Assembly (NCBI RefSeq): GCF_023231945.1
Contig: NZ_JAJLJH010000003.1
Coordinates: 372,001-436,000 of the forward strand
DNA from: Scleromatobacter humisilvae
GTDB lineage: Bacteria; Pseudomonadota; Gammaproteobacteria; Burkholderiales; Burkholderiaceae_C
Length of the DNA: 64,000 bases
Direction: 5' to 3'
The notes below the pieces were generated by a model. The model searched no databases. It saw nothing but the letters and a program-made list of their open reading frames with translations, and was not told the DNA's origin. Position 1 is the stretch's first letter; each line of letters begins with the position of its first letter. This document shows positions 25,338-34,354 of the stretch, one piece after another. The position numbers and the translations under genes were made by a program.

Positions 25338-27026
25338 ATGAATCCATTGCCTGCCTGCCCAGCCCCAACCGCCCCGATGCGCCTGGCGCGCCGGTCGAAT
25401 CGATCGGCGTCCGGCATGGCCCGCACGCCTCGCACCTCTCCTGCCCATGCGGGCGTCGTCGCCGGCATGGCGCTGATGCTGGCGCTCGCCTGTGCGGGCG
25501 CGCGGGCCGGGACGGCCGAGGGCTACGAGGCGGGTCGTCGCGGCGACTATGCGACGGCGTTGCGCGAGTTCCAGCCGGCGGCCGAGAAGGGCGATCGCGA
25601 CGCCCAGCTGGCGCTTGCCGACATGTACCTGCGGGGGTATGGCGTCGCGGCCGATCCGGTTATCGCGGCGCGCTGGTTCCGCAAGGCGGCCGACCAGGGC
25701 GATGCGCGCGCACAGACCAATCTCGGCTTCCTGTACGAGCAGGGCAAGGGCGTCGCGCGCGACTTCGAGGAGGCCGCGAAGTGGTATCGCAAGGCGGCCG
25801 AGCAGGGCGAGCCGACCGCGCAGAGCAATCTTTCCTACATGTCGCTGATCGGCCGAGGCGTGCCGCAAGACGACGCGCAGGCCGCGCACTGGGCCACGCT
25901 CGCCGCGAAGCAGGGCCTGGCGGTGGCGCAGTACCGGCTGGGCGTCTTCTACACGAACGGCCAGGGCGTCGACCGTGACGACGCCGCCGCGCTGCACTGG
26001 TACCAGGCCGCGGCCGACCAGGGCGATGCGCGGGCGCAGAGCGCGCTCGGCTGGGTCTACAGCGAGGGCCGCGGCGTGCCACGCGACCCGGAAGCCTCGC
26101 TGCGCTGGCTGCGGGTATCGGCGTCGCAGGGCGATCCGACCGCGGAACACAACCTCGGCATGGCCGAACTCAACGGCCGTGGCGCGCCGCGCGACCCGGC
26201 CGGGGCCGAGCGCTGGATCCGCAAGGCCGCGGAGTCGGGCTACGCGCCCGCGCAGGTCAGCCTCGGGCTGATGTACGCCGCCGGCGACGCCGTGATCGCC
26301 GACGAGAAGCAGGCCGTCGAGTGGTACCAGAAGGCCGCCGCGCAGGGCAACGCGTCGGGCCAGAACAACCTCGGCTGGATGCTCACCAACGGGCTGGGTG
26401 TCACGCGCGACGACGCCGCCGCGTTGCGCCAGTTCAAGCTCGCCGCGCGCAAGGGCAACGCCTTCGCGATGGACAACCTCGGCTGGATGGCGGAGGAGGG
26501 TCGCGGCCAGCCGGTCGACGCCGCCGAGGCCCAGCGCTGGTATCGCCTGGCCGAGGCGCGTGGCAACGCGCCCGCCCGCAACCATCTCGCGTTGCTGTAC
26601 GCGCGCGGCAAGGGCGTCACGCGCGACGACGCCGCCGCGCTCGGCGGCTTCCGCGCCGCGTCGGCACAGGGCCTCGCGCCGGCGCGCCACAACCTTGGCT
26701 ACATGGTGGCCAACGGCCTGGGAGGCGTGCCGCGCGCCGATTTCGCGGCCGGCGTCGCGCTGCAGAGCCTGGCGCGCGAAGCATCGCCGCCCAGCGCGGA
26801 GGAACTGCCCACGCTCGACCCGTCCAAGCTGTCGGCCGCCGATCGCGCGCGCAGCCAGCAGTTGCTCGCTGCGTTCAGAAGCAATCCCAACGTGCTGACC
26901 GTGCTCGACTCGATCGCCGGACCGCCCGGCGCGAACGCGCTCGGCCCGGCCACGGGCAACGGCAACGCGTCGAACAACGGCACCGATGGCCACGCCATCG
27001 TGCCGCCGTCGGCGACGCAGCGCTGA
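25338..27026 (+). CDS. Exported Sel1-like repeat protein
   Basis: A 562-residue protein. After a signal segment (VVAGMALMLALACAGARAG, about residues 40-58) come about 11 tandem Sel1-like repeats of roughly 36 residues between about 60 and 490. Each has the A(Q/R)..LG.(M/L)Y..G.GV.RD..AA..W(Y/F)(R/Q)KAA..G pattern. A disordered Gly/Asn/Pro-rich tail follows. Sel1 repeats make alpha-solenoids that bind partner proteins; in bacteria they often serve envelope or signalling functions. The ATG at 25338 is the longest reasonable start. Internal ATGs at 25377 and 25416 would give a more usual signal-peptide length. Confidence 0.82.
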   Translation: MNPLPACPAPTAPMRLARRSNRSASGMARTPRTSPAHAGVVAGMALMLALACAGARAGTAEGYEAGRRGDYATALREFQPAAEKGDRDAQLALADMYLRGYGVAADPVIAARWFRKAADQGDARAQTNLGFLYEQGKGVARDFEEAAKWYRKAAEQGEPTAQSNLSYMSLIGRGVPQDDAQAAHWATLAAKQGLAVAQYRLGVFYTNGQGVDRDDAAALHWYQAAADQGDARAQSALGWVYSEGRGVPRDPEASLRWLRVSASQGDPTAEHNLGMAELNGRGAPRDPAGAERWIRKAAESGYAPAQVSLGLMYAAGDAVIADEKQAVEWYQKAAAQGNASGQNNLGWMLTNGLGVTRDDAAALRQFKLAARKGNAFAMDNLGWMAEEGRGQPVDAAEAQRWYRLAEARGNAPARNHLALLYARGKGVTRDDAAALGGFRAASAQGLAPARHNLGYMVANGLGGVPRADFAAGVALQSLAREASPPSAEELPTLDPSKLSAADRARSQQLLAAFRSNPNVLTVLDSIAGPPGANALGPATGNGNASNNGTDGHAIVPPSATQR

Positions 27027-27211
27027 CGAGCGTGCAGAAGCCGGCAGGCGGCAAGCGCGGCCGCTCGCCGGCTTCGGCGAAGCGACCCGTCGCGACATCC
27101 CGCCGGCGCTCGTTCGACCAGACAACACGCGACACCTCGATTGCTGCGGATCCGACGCAGTGGTCGCGCCAAAGCCAGCAGTCCGTCGCGGCGCACTTCC
27201 AGCGCGAATAC

Positions 27212-27536
27212 ATGGACATTGCCTACGCGTGCTGGCCTGCCAGGCCGCGTGCGTCTTCACGGCGCAGGATCAGAAGCGCGCGTTCGAAGTCAAGAAGGCC
27301 AGCATCGGTCAGCGAAGGATGCTGTGCGCAGGCTGCTGGTCCGAAGCCCATGCGTGCGGGCGGCGCTGGCCGAATGCGACGGGCGCTGGGCGTCGGAGAA
27401 GGCCGCGCTGCGGCGTGGTGCCGTCTTCCTCGGGCGATGGCTCGAACTGCTGCTCGTGCTGGAGCGCTACGTGGCCTGCAAGCCGGACACGTCGCGCCAG
27501 AACATGCTGCGCAAGCTGCTGGCCTCCACGCCGTGA
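27212..27536 (+). pseudogene. Zinc-ribbon protein gene broken by two frameshifts
   Basis: The peptide MDIAYAC (from 27212) continues in the next frame as ACQAACVFTAQDQKRAF and KKASIGQRRMLCAGC (about 27235-27345), then in the third frame as VRAALAECDGRWASEK and FLGRWLELLLVLERYVACK to a stop at 27536. Joined, it has CxxC...CxxC and a VFTA.DQ.AFE.KK pattern recalling the probable zinc-ribbon (zf-trcl) family. Each switch equals loss of one base, near 27235 and near 27350. Either the gene is dead or the assembly has two small errors here. The first cysteine pair only has CxxC spacing if the missing base is restored. Confidence 0.55.
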
Positions 27537-27649
27537 TCCGGTCGTCCCCGCGCTTTCGGTACCCGAAATCGAGCGATTGGCGCGCCGCATCCCGCGTCCC
27601 GCATGCCTAGAATCGTGCAGCGACAACCCGCGTTGCAAGGAGTCCGTTG

Positions 27650-28114
27650 ATGACGATTCGAACTTTCCTGGCACTGTGCCTCGGCGTGCTGATGACAGTG
27701 GGTTCGGCCCAGGCCGCACCCGCCGACGCCCCCGGCCACATCACCGGCATCGGTGGCGTCTTCTTCAAGGCCAAGGATCCCAAGGCCCTCGTGGCGTGGT
27801 ACCGCGACGTGCTGGGCATGCCGGTGCAGGCCTGGGGCGGCGCCGCGCTGCACTACGACGCGCCGAACCATCCGCCCGCCGCGGCCTGGAGCGCATTCGC
27901 CGCGTCGTCCAGCTACTTCGCCCCGTCGACGAGCAACTTCATGATCAACTATTCGGTCGACGACCTGGACGCGATCGTCGCGCGCCTGCATGCGAAAAAC
28001 GTCGAGGTGATCAAGCGCAGCGATGACGACACGAACGGCCGCTTCGCATGGATCCTCGATCCGGAAGGCAACAAGATCGAGCTCTGGGAGCCGAAGCGTC
28101 CCGCACAGCCGTGA
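27650..28114 (+). CDS. Exported VOC/glyoxalase-like protein
   Basis: A 154-residue protein. Residues 1-23 (MTIRTFLALCLGVLMTVGSA) form a signal peptide, unusual for this mostly cytoplasmic superfamily. The mature part is a VOC module pair: GGVFFKAKDPKALVAWYRDVLGM and RFAWILDPEGNKIELWEP, with the final Glu in the usual metal-ligand position. A ribosome-binding site, AAGGAG, lies 7 bp before the ATG at 27650. The substrate is unknown; location would be periplasmic. Confidence 0.85.
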   Translation: MTIRTFLALCLGVLMTVGSAQAAPADAPGHITGIGGVFFKAKDPKALVAWYRDVLGMPVQAWGGAALHYDAPNHPPAAAWSAFAASSSYFAPSTSNFMINYSVDDLDAIVARLHAKNVEVIKRSDDDTNGRFAWILDPEGNKIELWEPKRPAQP

Positions 28115-28244
28115 CCTCGTCGACGTGTTTGCCGAATCGGGCTGACATGGGTGGGTGCGCCCCCGCCAAGGCAGGACGCGCCCGTGCAGAATCGCGGGCA
28201 CAAGAAGGGACGGTGCGCTCACCGCCCAAATGGGAGGAAACGGC

Positions 28245-30320
28245 ATGAACGACGACTTGCGCAGCGGCATGTGTCGCGCCAAATGGGCCGTAGCATCGGC
28301 CTGCCTGACATCCCTGCTCGCAGCCTGCGGAGGCGGTGGCGGATCGAGCCCGCCGTCGCCTCCGCCCGTCGTCACGCTGGCCGTGACTGCCAGTGCGCAA
28401 TCCGTGGTCGCCGGCGGCAATGCCGTCTCGCTGACAGCGACGGTGAGCGGCAGCACCGACACGGCGACCTGGAGCCTCAGCGGGCCCGGCACGTTGTCCG
28501 CGACGACCGGCGCGGCGATCACCTATCGTCCACCACTGCCCAGCCAGCTCGGCGGCGCGACGTCCGCGACGATCAACGTGACCGACGGCGGCGTCCAGAA
28601 GACGGTGCAGATCGCGCTGACGCCGGCCCCGGGCGCCGTCTGGCAGGTGCAGCGGCCTGCATTGGGCGATTTCAGTACCGTGCGCTATTTGGGCGGGCGC
28701 TTCTACGCGATCGGCGTGACCTCGGTGCTCACCAGCACGGACGGCATGGCCTGGACGCCGCTCGACCTGCCCGCCGGCATGGCGATCAACGACATGGCGC
28801 TCGGCGACGACGGCTACGTCGGCATCGCGCCCAACGGCGCCACTTGGCACAGTGCCGACGGGCTCGCCTGGACCGCGGGCAACGTGAGCGCGGCCACCGA
28901 CGGCACCGGCATCGATCCGCAGTACCTGTCCCTGTGGACGGTCACCTTCGGCAACGGCACCTACGTCGCCACCGGCGTGCAAGGCGTGCTCGCGAGCAAC
29001 GACGGCGTGAACTGGACGTCGCGCACCGGCGGCGTGGCGAACGGCGGCCTCGACATCTACCAGGTCACCTACGGCAACGGCAAGTTCCTGGGCATGGGCT
29101 TCGGCGGCAACTACACGAGCACCGACGGCGCCAACTGGTCGCAGTTCTCCCCACCCGGCCCGACCTATGGCGTCGCCTACGGCAACGGCACGTTCGTCGC
29201 CAACAACGGCAGCAGCTCGTCGACCAGCGTCGACGGCGTGACCTGGACGCCCGGCGGCGACACCAGCGGCACGTCGATACAGAGCTACTGGGGCCCGGTG
29301 ACCTTCAGCGGCGGACGCTTCTTCACCTACGGCGAAAAGGCCATCGACGTGTCGACCGACGGCGTGCACTGGAGCAGCCTCTACAGCAACCCGTCCGCCG
29401 ACTCGAGTGCGCTCATCACGGGCGTCGCGTCGAACGGCACGGACACGGTCGCCGTCGGCTGGGGCGCGCAGCTGCGCCACAGCGCCGACGGCACGACCTG
29501 GAACAACGTCGCGCCCAGCGACGGCGTTGGCCTGGTCGCCACGGCCTGCCTGCAAGGCCTGTGCGTGATCTCCACGTCCGACGGCCATCTGCTGACGAGC
29601 CGCGACACTACCACCTGGACCCGCTCCAACGCTCCCGACGGCGCGAGCTTCGCCGCGATTGCGCAAGACGGCACGCGCTTCGTCGCGGTGACTCAGGGCG
29701 GCTCGGTCTATGTGAGCACCGACGGCACGACCTGGGGCGCGGCGAAGGCCGTCCTGCCGTCCGGCCTCGCGACGCTGGTCTACGGCAACGGGCAATTCCT
29801 CGCCGCCGGCAGCGGCAAGTCGGTCTACGCCAGCAAGGACGGCGTCGCCTGGACGGCGACCGCGTCAGGCATCCAGTCGTCGAACCCGACGCCGTGGATC
29901 GTCAACCTCAGCTACGGCAATGGCCGTTTCGTGATGGTCGACAACGCGGGCGACCTGTTCTGGAGCGTCGACGGCCTGGGTTGGACCGCCGGTCCGACGC
30001 TGACGCCGCTGAGCGCGGTGGCCTACGGCAGCGCGGGCTTCGTCGGCGTCGGTGCGGCGGGCGTCGCCTGGCACAGCCTCGACGGCGCCAACTGGGCCAT
30101 CGCCTCGACGCCGTCGCCATCGACGCTTTACGCGATCGTGCAGGCCGACGGCCAGTACATCGCGGTGGGCGATTCGGACGCGGTGCTGGTCAGCGAGGAC
30201 GGCGTCACCTGGACGAACCGGGCGGGCGGCATGAACACGCGCTTGTCGAGCGTCGCGTTCAGCGGGACGGCCTTCGTGGCGGTCGGCACGGGCGGGGCGA
30301 TCGTCAATTCGACGCACTAA
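28245..30320 (+). CDS. Lipoprotein with Asp-box (BNR-like) beta-propeller repeats
   Basis: A 691-residue protein. It has a lipoprotein signal with lipobox LAAC (Cys about 27) followed by a Gly/Pro linker, then an Ig-like region (about 45-125: VTLAVTASAQSVVAGGNAVSLTATV). The rest holds about 13 copies of S-x-D-G-x-x-W-(T/S) in alternation with YGNG(K/T)FV-type strands, the Asp-box pattern of sialidase/BNR propellers. Two propellers or one large one are possible. No catalytic residues are recognised. The GGAGG at 28234 sets the ATG at 28245. It is probably an outer-surface binding protein. Confidence 0.8.
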   Translation: MNDDLRSGMCRAKWAVASACLTSLLAACGGGGGSSPPSPPPVVTLAVTASAQSVVAGGNAVSLTATVSGSTDTATWSLSGPGTLSATTGAAITYRPPLPSQLGGATSATINVTDGGVQKTVQIALTPAPGAVWQVQRPALGDFSTVRYLGGRFYAIGVTSVLTSTDGMAWTPLDLPAGMAINDMALGDDGYVGIAPNGATWHSADGLAWTAGNVSAATDGTGIDPQYLSLWTVTFGNGTYVATGVQGVLASNDGVNWTSRTGGVANGGLDIYQVTYGNGKFLGMGFGGNYTSTDGANWSQFSPPGPTYGVAYGNGTFVANNGSSSSTSVDGVTWTPGGDTSGTSIQSYWGPVTFSGGRFFTYGEKAIDVSTDGVHWSSLYSNPSADSSALITGVASNGTDTVAVGWGAQLRHSADGTTWNNVAPSDGVGLVATACLQGLCVISTSDGHLLTSRDTTTWTRSNAPDGASFAAIAQDGTRFVAVTQGGSVYVSTDGTTWGAAKAVLPSGLATLVYGNGQFLAAGSGKSVYASKDGVAWTATASGIQSSNPTPWIVNLSYGNGRFVMVDNAGDLFWSVDGLGWTAGPTLTPLSAVAYGSAGFVGVGAAGVAWHSLDGANWAIASTPSPSTLYAIVQADGQYIAVGDSDAVLVSEDGVTWTNRAGGMNTRLSSVAFSGTAFVAVGTGGAIVNSTH

Positions 30321-30329
30321 GGCCGCGGG

Positions 30330-30355
30330 CGCGACGGCCGACGCTGGCCGTCGCG
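30330..30355 (+). terminator. Hairpin after the propeller gene
   Basis: A perfect 10-bp stem, CGCGACGGCC pairing with GGCCGTCGCG, around a 6-base loop, starting 10 bp after the stop of the propeller gene. There is no strong T-tract, so it may work as a weak or bidirectional terminator. Confidence 0.5.
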
Positions 30356-30444
30356 GTGCGTTGAAGTGGTGCGACGCCGGCGCCCAGGCTTCGCGACCCA
30401 CCTTGCGCGCGCGCGCATCGACCCCGCTCGCTACACTGCGCGCC

Positions 30445-31263
30445 ATGCTCCTGCTGCTGTCCCCCGCCAAGTCCCTCGACTACGAATCCCCGCTGCCCGA
30501 GCCGGTGCTCGCCGCCCGCGCATCGCTCAAGCCCGCCGCCACCGCACCGCAGTACGCTGCGCAGGCCGCCGAACTGATCGCCACGCTGCGCACGAAGACG
30601 GTGGCCGACATCGCCGACCTGATGGATCTGTCCGACGACCTCGCCAAGTTGAACGTCAAGCGCTACAAGGCGTGGTCGACGCGCGCCACCGAGCGCAACA
30701 GCCGCCCCGCGATGTGGGCGTTCAATGGCGACGTCTACGACGGACTCCGCGCCTCGACGCTCAACGAAGACGAGATCGCCTGGGCGCAGAAGCACGTGCT
30801 GATGCTCAGCGGCCTGTACGGCGTGCTGCGGCCGCTCGACCGGCTGCAGCCGTACCGGCTCGAGATGGGCACGGGCCTGGCCACCGAGCGCGGCAATTCG
30901 CTGTACGCGTGGTGGGGCGAGACGGTCGCCGCCCACATCAACAAGCTCCAGGCGAAGGAGCGCGAGCCGCTGGTGATCAATCTCGCGTCGCAGGAGTACT
31001 TCAAGGTCACGCAAGCCAGGCGAGGGCGCGCGAAGGTGCTGCGCGCGCGCGTCGTCGACTGCGTCTTCGAGGACTGGAAGGACGGCGACTACAAGATCAT
31101 CAGCTTCTTCGCCAAGCGCGCCCGCGGGATGATGGCCCGCCACGCCATCGACAAGCGCGCCGGGACCGCCGAGGCGCTGACGGATTTCCACGCCGACGGC
31201 TATCGCTTCGCGGAGCGGGCATCGGAGCCCGAGCGCCTGGTCTTCCGGCGGCGGCAGGCCTGA
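30445..31263 (+). CDS. yaaA: YaaA peroxide stress protein
   Basis: A 272-residue YaaA/DUF328 protein. It has the family start MLLLLSPAKSLDYESPLP, the central WAFNGDVYDGLRA and LSGLYGVLRPLDRLQPYRLEMGT, and the late YKIISFFAKRARGMMARH. In Escherichia coli YaaA limits free iron and DNA damage during peroxide stress and binds DNA. Length and motifs are complete. The gene stands alone between the propeller gene and the prolyl hydroxylase. Confidence 0.93.
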   Translation: MLLLLSPAKSLDYESPLPEPVLAARASLKPAATAPQYAAQAAELIATLRTKTVADIADLMDLSDDLAKLNVKRYKAWSTRATERNSRPAMWAFNGDVYDGLRASTLNEDEIAWAQKHVLMLSGLYGVLRPLDRLQPYRLEMGTGLATERGNSLYAWWGETVAAHINKLQAKEREPLVINLASQEYFKVTQARRGRAKVLRARVVDCVFEDWKDGDYKIISFFAKRARGMMARHAIDKRAGTAEALTDFHADGYRFAERASEPERLVFRRRQA

Positions 31264-31457
31264 CGACGCCGGCGGTCGGGCGGCCCGCGGCGACATCCGG
31301 CTCCCGGATTCACCAGATGTTGCACGAAGCCCGGCGCATCCCGGGGGATTCCCGCCCGACTCGACCGTGCGGCGCTGCCAGAATACGCACCTGAGAACGG
31401 CGCGCCCGCCGGGCGCAGCCTTGGCAACCCTTCGACCGCACGTCCGGAGTCGACCCC

Positions 31458-32369
31458 ATGCAATCGCAATCGAGCACCAAGACGAACGCTGGCCAGCAGC
31501 GTCAACAGTACATCTCGGTGGAACTCCGCCAGTGGATCGTCGCGCAGGCGCAGGCCGGCGTGGCGCCGGAGACCGTGCTCGAGGCGATGAAGTCCAGCGG
31601 CTGGCACGAGGACGTGGCCATCAAGGCGCTCGAGGAGACGCTGCGCGACCACCTCAACCAGCAGGTGGCCGAGCGCCAGGCCGCCGCCCCGGCCGACCAC
31701 GAGCCGCAGCCCGTGCCGGTGCCCGACGCCCCGATCGCCGACTCGCCCAGCAAGATCCGCATCCTCGACCGCGACGTCACCGTGCTGACGACCATGAAGC
31801 ACCCGCGCGTCATCGTGCTGGGTGGCTTCCTGTCGGACGACGAGTGCGACAAGATCATCGCGCTGGCCGGCCCGCGCATGGCGCGCTCCGAGACGGTGGA
31901 CAACCTCACTGGCGGCAGCGAGGTCAACGTCGCCCGCACCAGCCGCGGCATGTTCTTCGAGCGCGGCGAGACGGGCGTGATCGACCGCGTCGAGCGCCGC
32001 ATCGCCGCCTTGCTGAGCTGGCCCGTCCAGAACGGCGAGGGCCTGCAGGTGCTGCATTACCAGCCGGGCGCCGAATACAAGCCGCACTACGACTACTTCG
32101 ACCCGGTGCATCCCGGCTCCGCGTCCATCCTCAAGCGCGGCGGCCAGCGCGTGGGCACGCTGCTGATGTACCTGAACACGCCCAAGAAGGGCGGCGGCAC
32201 CATCTTCCCCGACGTCGGCCTGGAGGTGGCCCCGATCAAGGGCAACGCCTGCTTCTTCAGCTACGACCGCGCCCACGTCAACACCAAGAGCCTGCATGGG
32301 GGCCAGCCGGTGATCGAGGGCGAGAAGTGGGTCGCGACGAAGTGGCTGCGCGAGCGCGAATTCATCTGA
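31458..32369 (+). CDS. Prolyl 4-hydroxylase family 2OG-Fe(II) oxygenase
   Basis: A 303-residue protein. The C-terminal P4Hc domain (about 115-303) shows the iron ligands H-x-D in YKPHYDYF, a distal His in SLHGGQPV and a Lys soon after in EGEKWVATKW for 2-oxoglutarate. The N-terminal 100 residues include a helical segment (LRQWIVAQAQAGVAPETVLEAMKSSGWHEDVA) seen in similar betaproteobacterial proteins. It probably hydroxylates prolyl residues in an unknown protein. The ATG at 31458 has no strong ribosome-binding site. The TOBE gene begins 4 bp after its stop. Confidence 0.88.
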   Translation: MQSQSSTKTNAGQQRQQYISVELRQWIVAQAQAGVAPETVLEAMKSSGWHEDVAIKALEETLRDHLNQQVAERQAAAPADHEPQPVPVPDAPIADSPSKIRILDRDVTVLTTMKHPRVIVLGGFLSDDECDKIIALAGPRMARSETVDNLTGGSEVNVARTSRGMFFERGETGVIDRVERRIAALLSWPVQNGEGLQVLHYQPGAEYKPHYDYFDPVHPGSASILKRGGQRVGTLLMYLNTPKKGGGTIFPDVGLEVAPIKGNACFFSYDRAHVNTKSLHGGQPVIEGEKWVATKWLREREFI

Positions 32370-32373
32370 GCGA

Positions 32374-32817
32374 ATGACAGCGGGCAACATGAAGACGAGC
32401 GCGCGCAACCAGTACGCGGGGGCGATCCGCAGCGTCGAGAGCGGCCCGGTCACCACCGAGGTGAGCATCGAGATCGCGGGCGGCCACGTCCTCGCCGCGA
32501 CCTTGACCACGTCGTCGGCCAAGCGGATGAACCTGCATCCCGGTCAGCAGGCACTGGTACTGATCAAGGCCTCGTCGGTGGTGCTGGTGACCGACGCCGA
32601 TGGCTACGTGCTGTCCGCGCGCAACCAGCTGGCCGGCACCGTGTCGCGCGTCGATCGCGGCGCCGTGTCCACCGTCGTGCGCCTCGCCTTGCCGGGCGGC
32701 GAGGAGGTGACCTGCACCGTCACGAACGATGCCGTGGACGATCTCAAGCTGCGCACGGGCCAGGCGGCCACGGCCATCTTCAAGGCCTACCAGGTGTTCG
32801 TGGCCGTCAAGGCTTGA
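32374..32817 (+). CDS. Molybdopterin-binding (TOBE/Mop) protein, two domains
   Basis: A 147-residue protein with two tandem TOBE domains, each starting SARNQ(Y/L)AG (about 8 and 81) and each carrying the LHPGQQALVLIKASSVVL / LRTGQAATAIFKAYQVFVAV pattern. Such small Mop-type proteins bind molybdate or tungstate. No molybdate transport genes are nearby. The start could be the ATG at 32374 or the one at 32389; the second gives a more usual N-terminus. It is immediately downstream of the prolyl hydroxylase. Confidence 0.85.
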   Translation: MTAGNMKTSARNQYAGAIRSVESGPVTTEVSIEIAGGHVLAATLTTSSAKRMNLHPGQQALVLIKASSVVLVTDADGYVLSARNQLAGTVSRVDRGAVSTVVRLALPGGEEVTCTVTNDAVDDLKLRTGQAATAIFKAYQVFVAVKA

Positions 32818-32855
32818 GAGCCTGACGCGTTGCGTCGGGCCTCGATCGCGTCGGC

Positions 32856-33626
32856 TCAGACGGACTTGACCTCGCCGCCGTCCATGCGCAGCGCCGAGCC
32901 TGTCATCCATTGCGCCTGGGGCGACACGAGGAACGCCATCAGGGCCGCGATCTCCTCCGGTTCGCCGTAGCGCGCGATGCCCGCTTCCTTCGGGAACTTC
33001 AGCGTGGCCTCCTCGACCGACATCCCGTGCGCCGGCGCCCAGTGCTCGAGGTAGGAGCGGCGGCGGCCGGTCATGACCGGGCCCGGCAGCACGCTGTTGA
33101 CCTGGATGCCGTCCTGCAGCCCCTTGTCCGCGAACGCCTTGGCCAACGCGACGATGGCCGCGTTGACGGTGCCCACGGCCGCATAGCCGGCCTTGGGAAA
33201 CAGTGCCGAATTGCCGGACGTGAAGACGACCGACCCGCGCGACGCCTGCAACGCCGGCCAGGCTTGCACCGTCAGCCGGCGTGCGCCGTGCAGCTTCAGC
33301 GCGAAGCCGGCGTCCCACTGCGCGTCGGTCATCTCCAGTACGTCGACCTGGGGCACGGCGCCGGCGATGTTGACGAGCGCGTCGATGCGCTCGAATGCGG
33401 CAACGGCCCGGCGCACGACCTCGCCCGCGGCCGGCGCTTCGCCGAGATCGGCCGGCACGACCAACGCGCGTGCGCCGGCGGCGACGACCTCGCGCTCGGT
33501 CTCGCGCAGCTTCTCCTCGCTGCGCGCGACGAGCACAACGGCCGCGAAATCCCGCGCGAGGCGGATGGCCGTCGCGCGCCCGATGCCCTGGCTCGCGCCG
33601 GTGACGATGACCACTCGGTCGTTCAT
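32856..33626 (-). CDS. SDR-family protein with altered catalytic motif
   Basis: A 256-residue short-chain dehydrogenase/reductase-like protein. The cofactor motif TGASQGIG (9-16) is intact, NNAG is NIAG (86-89) and Ser137 is present. The catalytic YxxxK reads Y148-A-A-V-G152, so the Lys that lowers the tyrosine pKa is missing. Either another residue takes over or the protein is not a classical reductase. It is the last gene of a leftward run with two alpha/beta hydrolase genes; its ATG is 1 bp beyond the stop of the next upstream gene. Confidence 0.85.
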   Translation of the reverse strand: MNDRVVIVTGASQGIGRATAIRLARDFAAVVLVARSEEKLRETEREVVAAGARALVVPADLGEAPAAGEVVRRAVAAFERIDALVNIAGAVPQVDVLEMTDAQWDAGFALKLHGARRLTVQAWPALQASRGSVVFTSGNSALFPKAGYAAVGTVNAAIVALAKAFADKGLQDGIQVNSVLPGPVMTGRRRSYLEHWAPAHGMSVEEATLKFPKEAGIARYGEPEEIAALMAFLVSPQAQWMTGSALRMDGGEVKSV

Positions 33627-33627
33627 G

Positions 33628-34323
33628 TCACGCTCCCTTCACCGCGGCGGCGGCCGCGAGGACGATGTCGACGACCCCGGCCGGGGCCGTCACGCTGGGC
33701 GTGTGATCCACCGGCTGCGCGACGATCGTCGCCTGCATGCGCTCGGCCATGAAGACCTGCGTCTCGCGGCGGATCATCCGGTCGTCCTCCGCGAGCAGAT
33801 ACCAGGCCGGCACGTCCTTCCAGCGCGGGCGCCCGACGGGCGTGCTGATGCACGGCACCGCGATCGGCCGCTGGACCGCCGCGAGCCATTCGAGCGCCGT
33901 CGGCGACGCGTTCTGCGCGAACGCCGCCGCGAAGGCCTCGCGCGGCAGCCAGATCAGCCCGTGCGCGTCGGGCGCCAGCGTTGGTGCCAGCGGGTGCGCC
34001 TCGTTGCGATAGAACACGTCCGCGACCCCTTCGCCTTCGTCGGGCGCCAGCGCGGCGACGTAGACCAGCGCCCGCACCTTGTCGCTGCGCGCCTCGCCGA
34101 TCACCGCGCCCGCGTAGGCATGGCCGACCAGCACGACCGGGCCGTCGACCCGCTCCAGCGTGCGTTCGAGTGCCGCGACGTCGTCCTGCAGCGACGTCAG
34201 CGGCAGCGGCGCCGCGACGACGTCCACGCCGGCGCTGCGCAGCGGATCGATCACGTCGCGCCAGCTCGAGCCGTCGGCCCAGGCGCCGTGCACCAGCACG
34301 GCAGTCACGTTCTTCCGAGTCAT
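33628..34323 (-). CDS. Alpha/beta-hydrolase-fold protein with Ala at nucleophile position
   Basis: A 231-residue alpha/beta hydrolase-fold protein of the type beginning with an AVLVHGAWADGSSW oxyanion region. The nucleophile elbow, normally G-H-S-Y-G-G in close relatives, reads G67-H-A-Y-A-G72, so the catalytic Ser is Ala69. The late AEDDRMIRRETQ and a final His (VDHTPSV) are in place. It may act without a serine nucleophile or be catalytically silent. The start at 34323 is chosen because AGGAG lies 8 bp before it, while the ATG at 34329 is too close. Confidence 0.85.
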   Translation of the reverse strand: MTRKNVTAVLVHGAWADGSSWRDVIDPLRSAGVDVVAAPLPLTSLQDDVAALERTLERVDGPVVLVGHAYAGAVIGEARSDKVRALVYVAALAPDEGEGVADVFYRNEAHPLAPTLAPDAHGLIWLPREAFAAAFAQNASPTALEWLAAVQRPIAVPCISTPVGRPRWKDVPAWYLLAEDDRMIRRETQVFMAERMQATIVAQPVDHTPSVTAPAGVVDIVLAAAAAVKGA

Positions 34324-34354
34324 CGTCATTTCTCCTGGTGTGTTGCGAGCGCGC

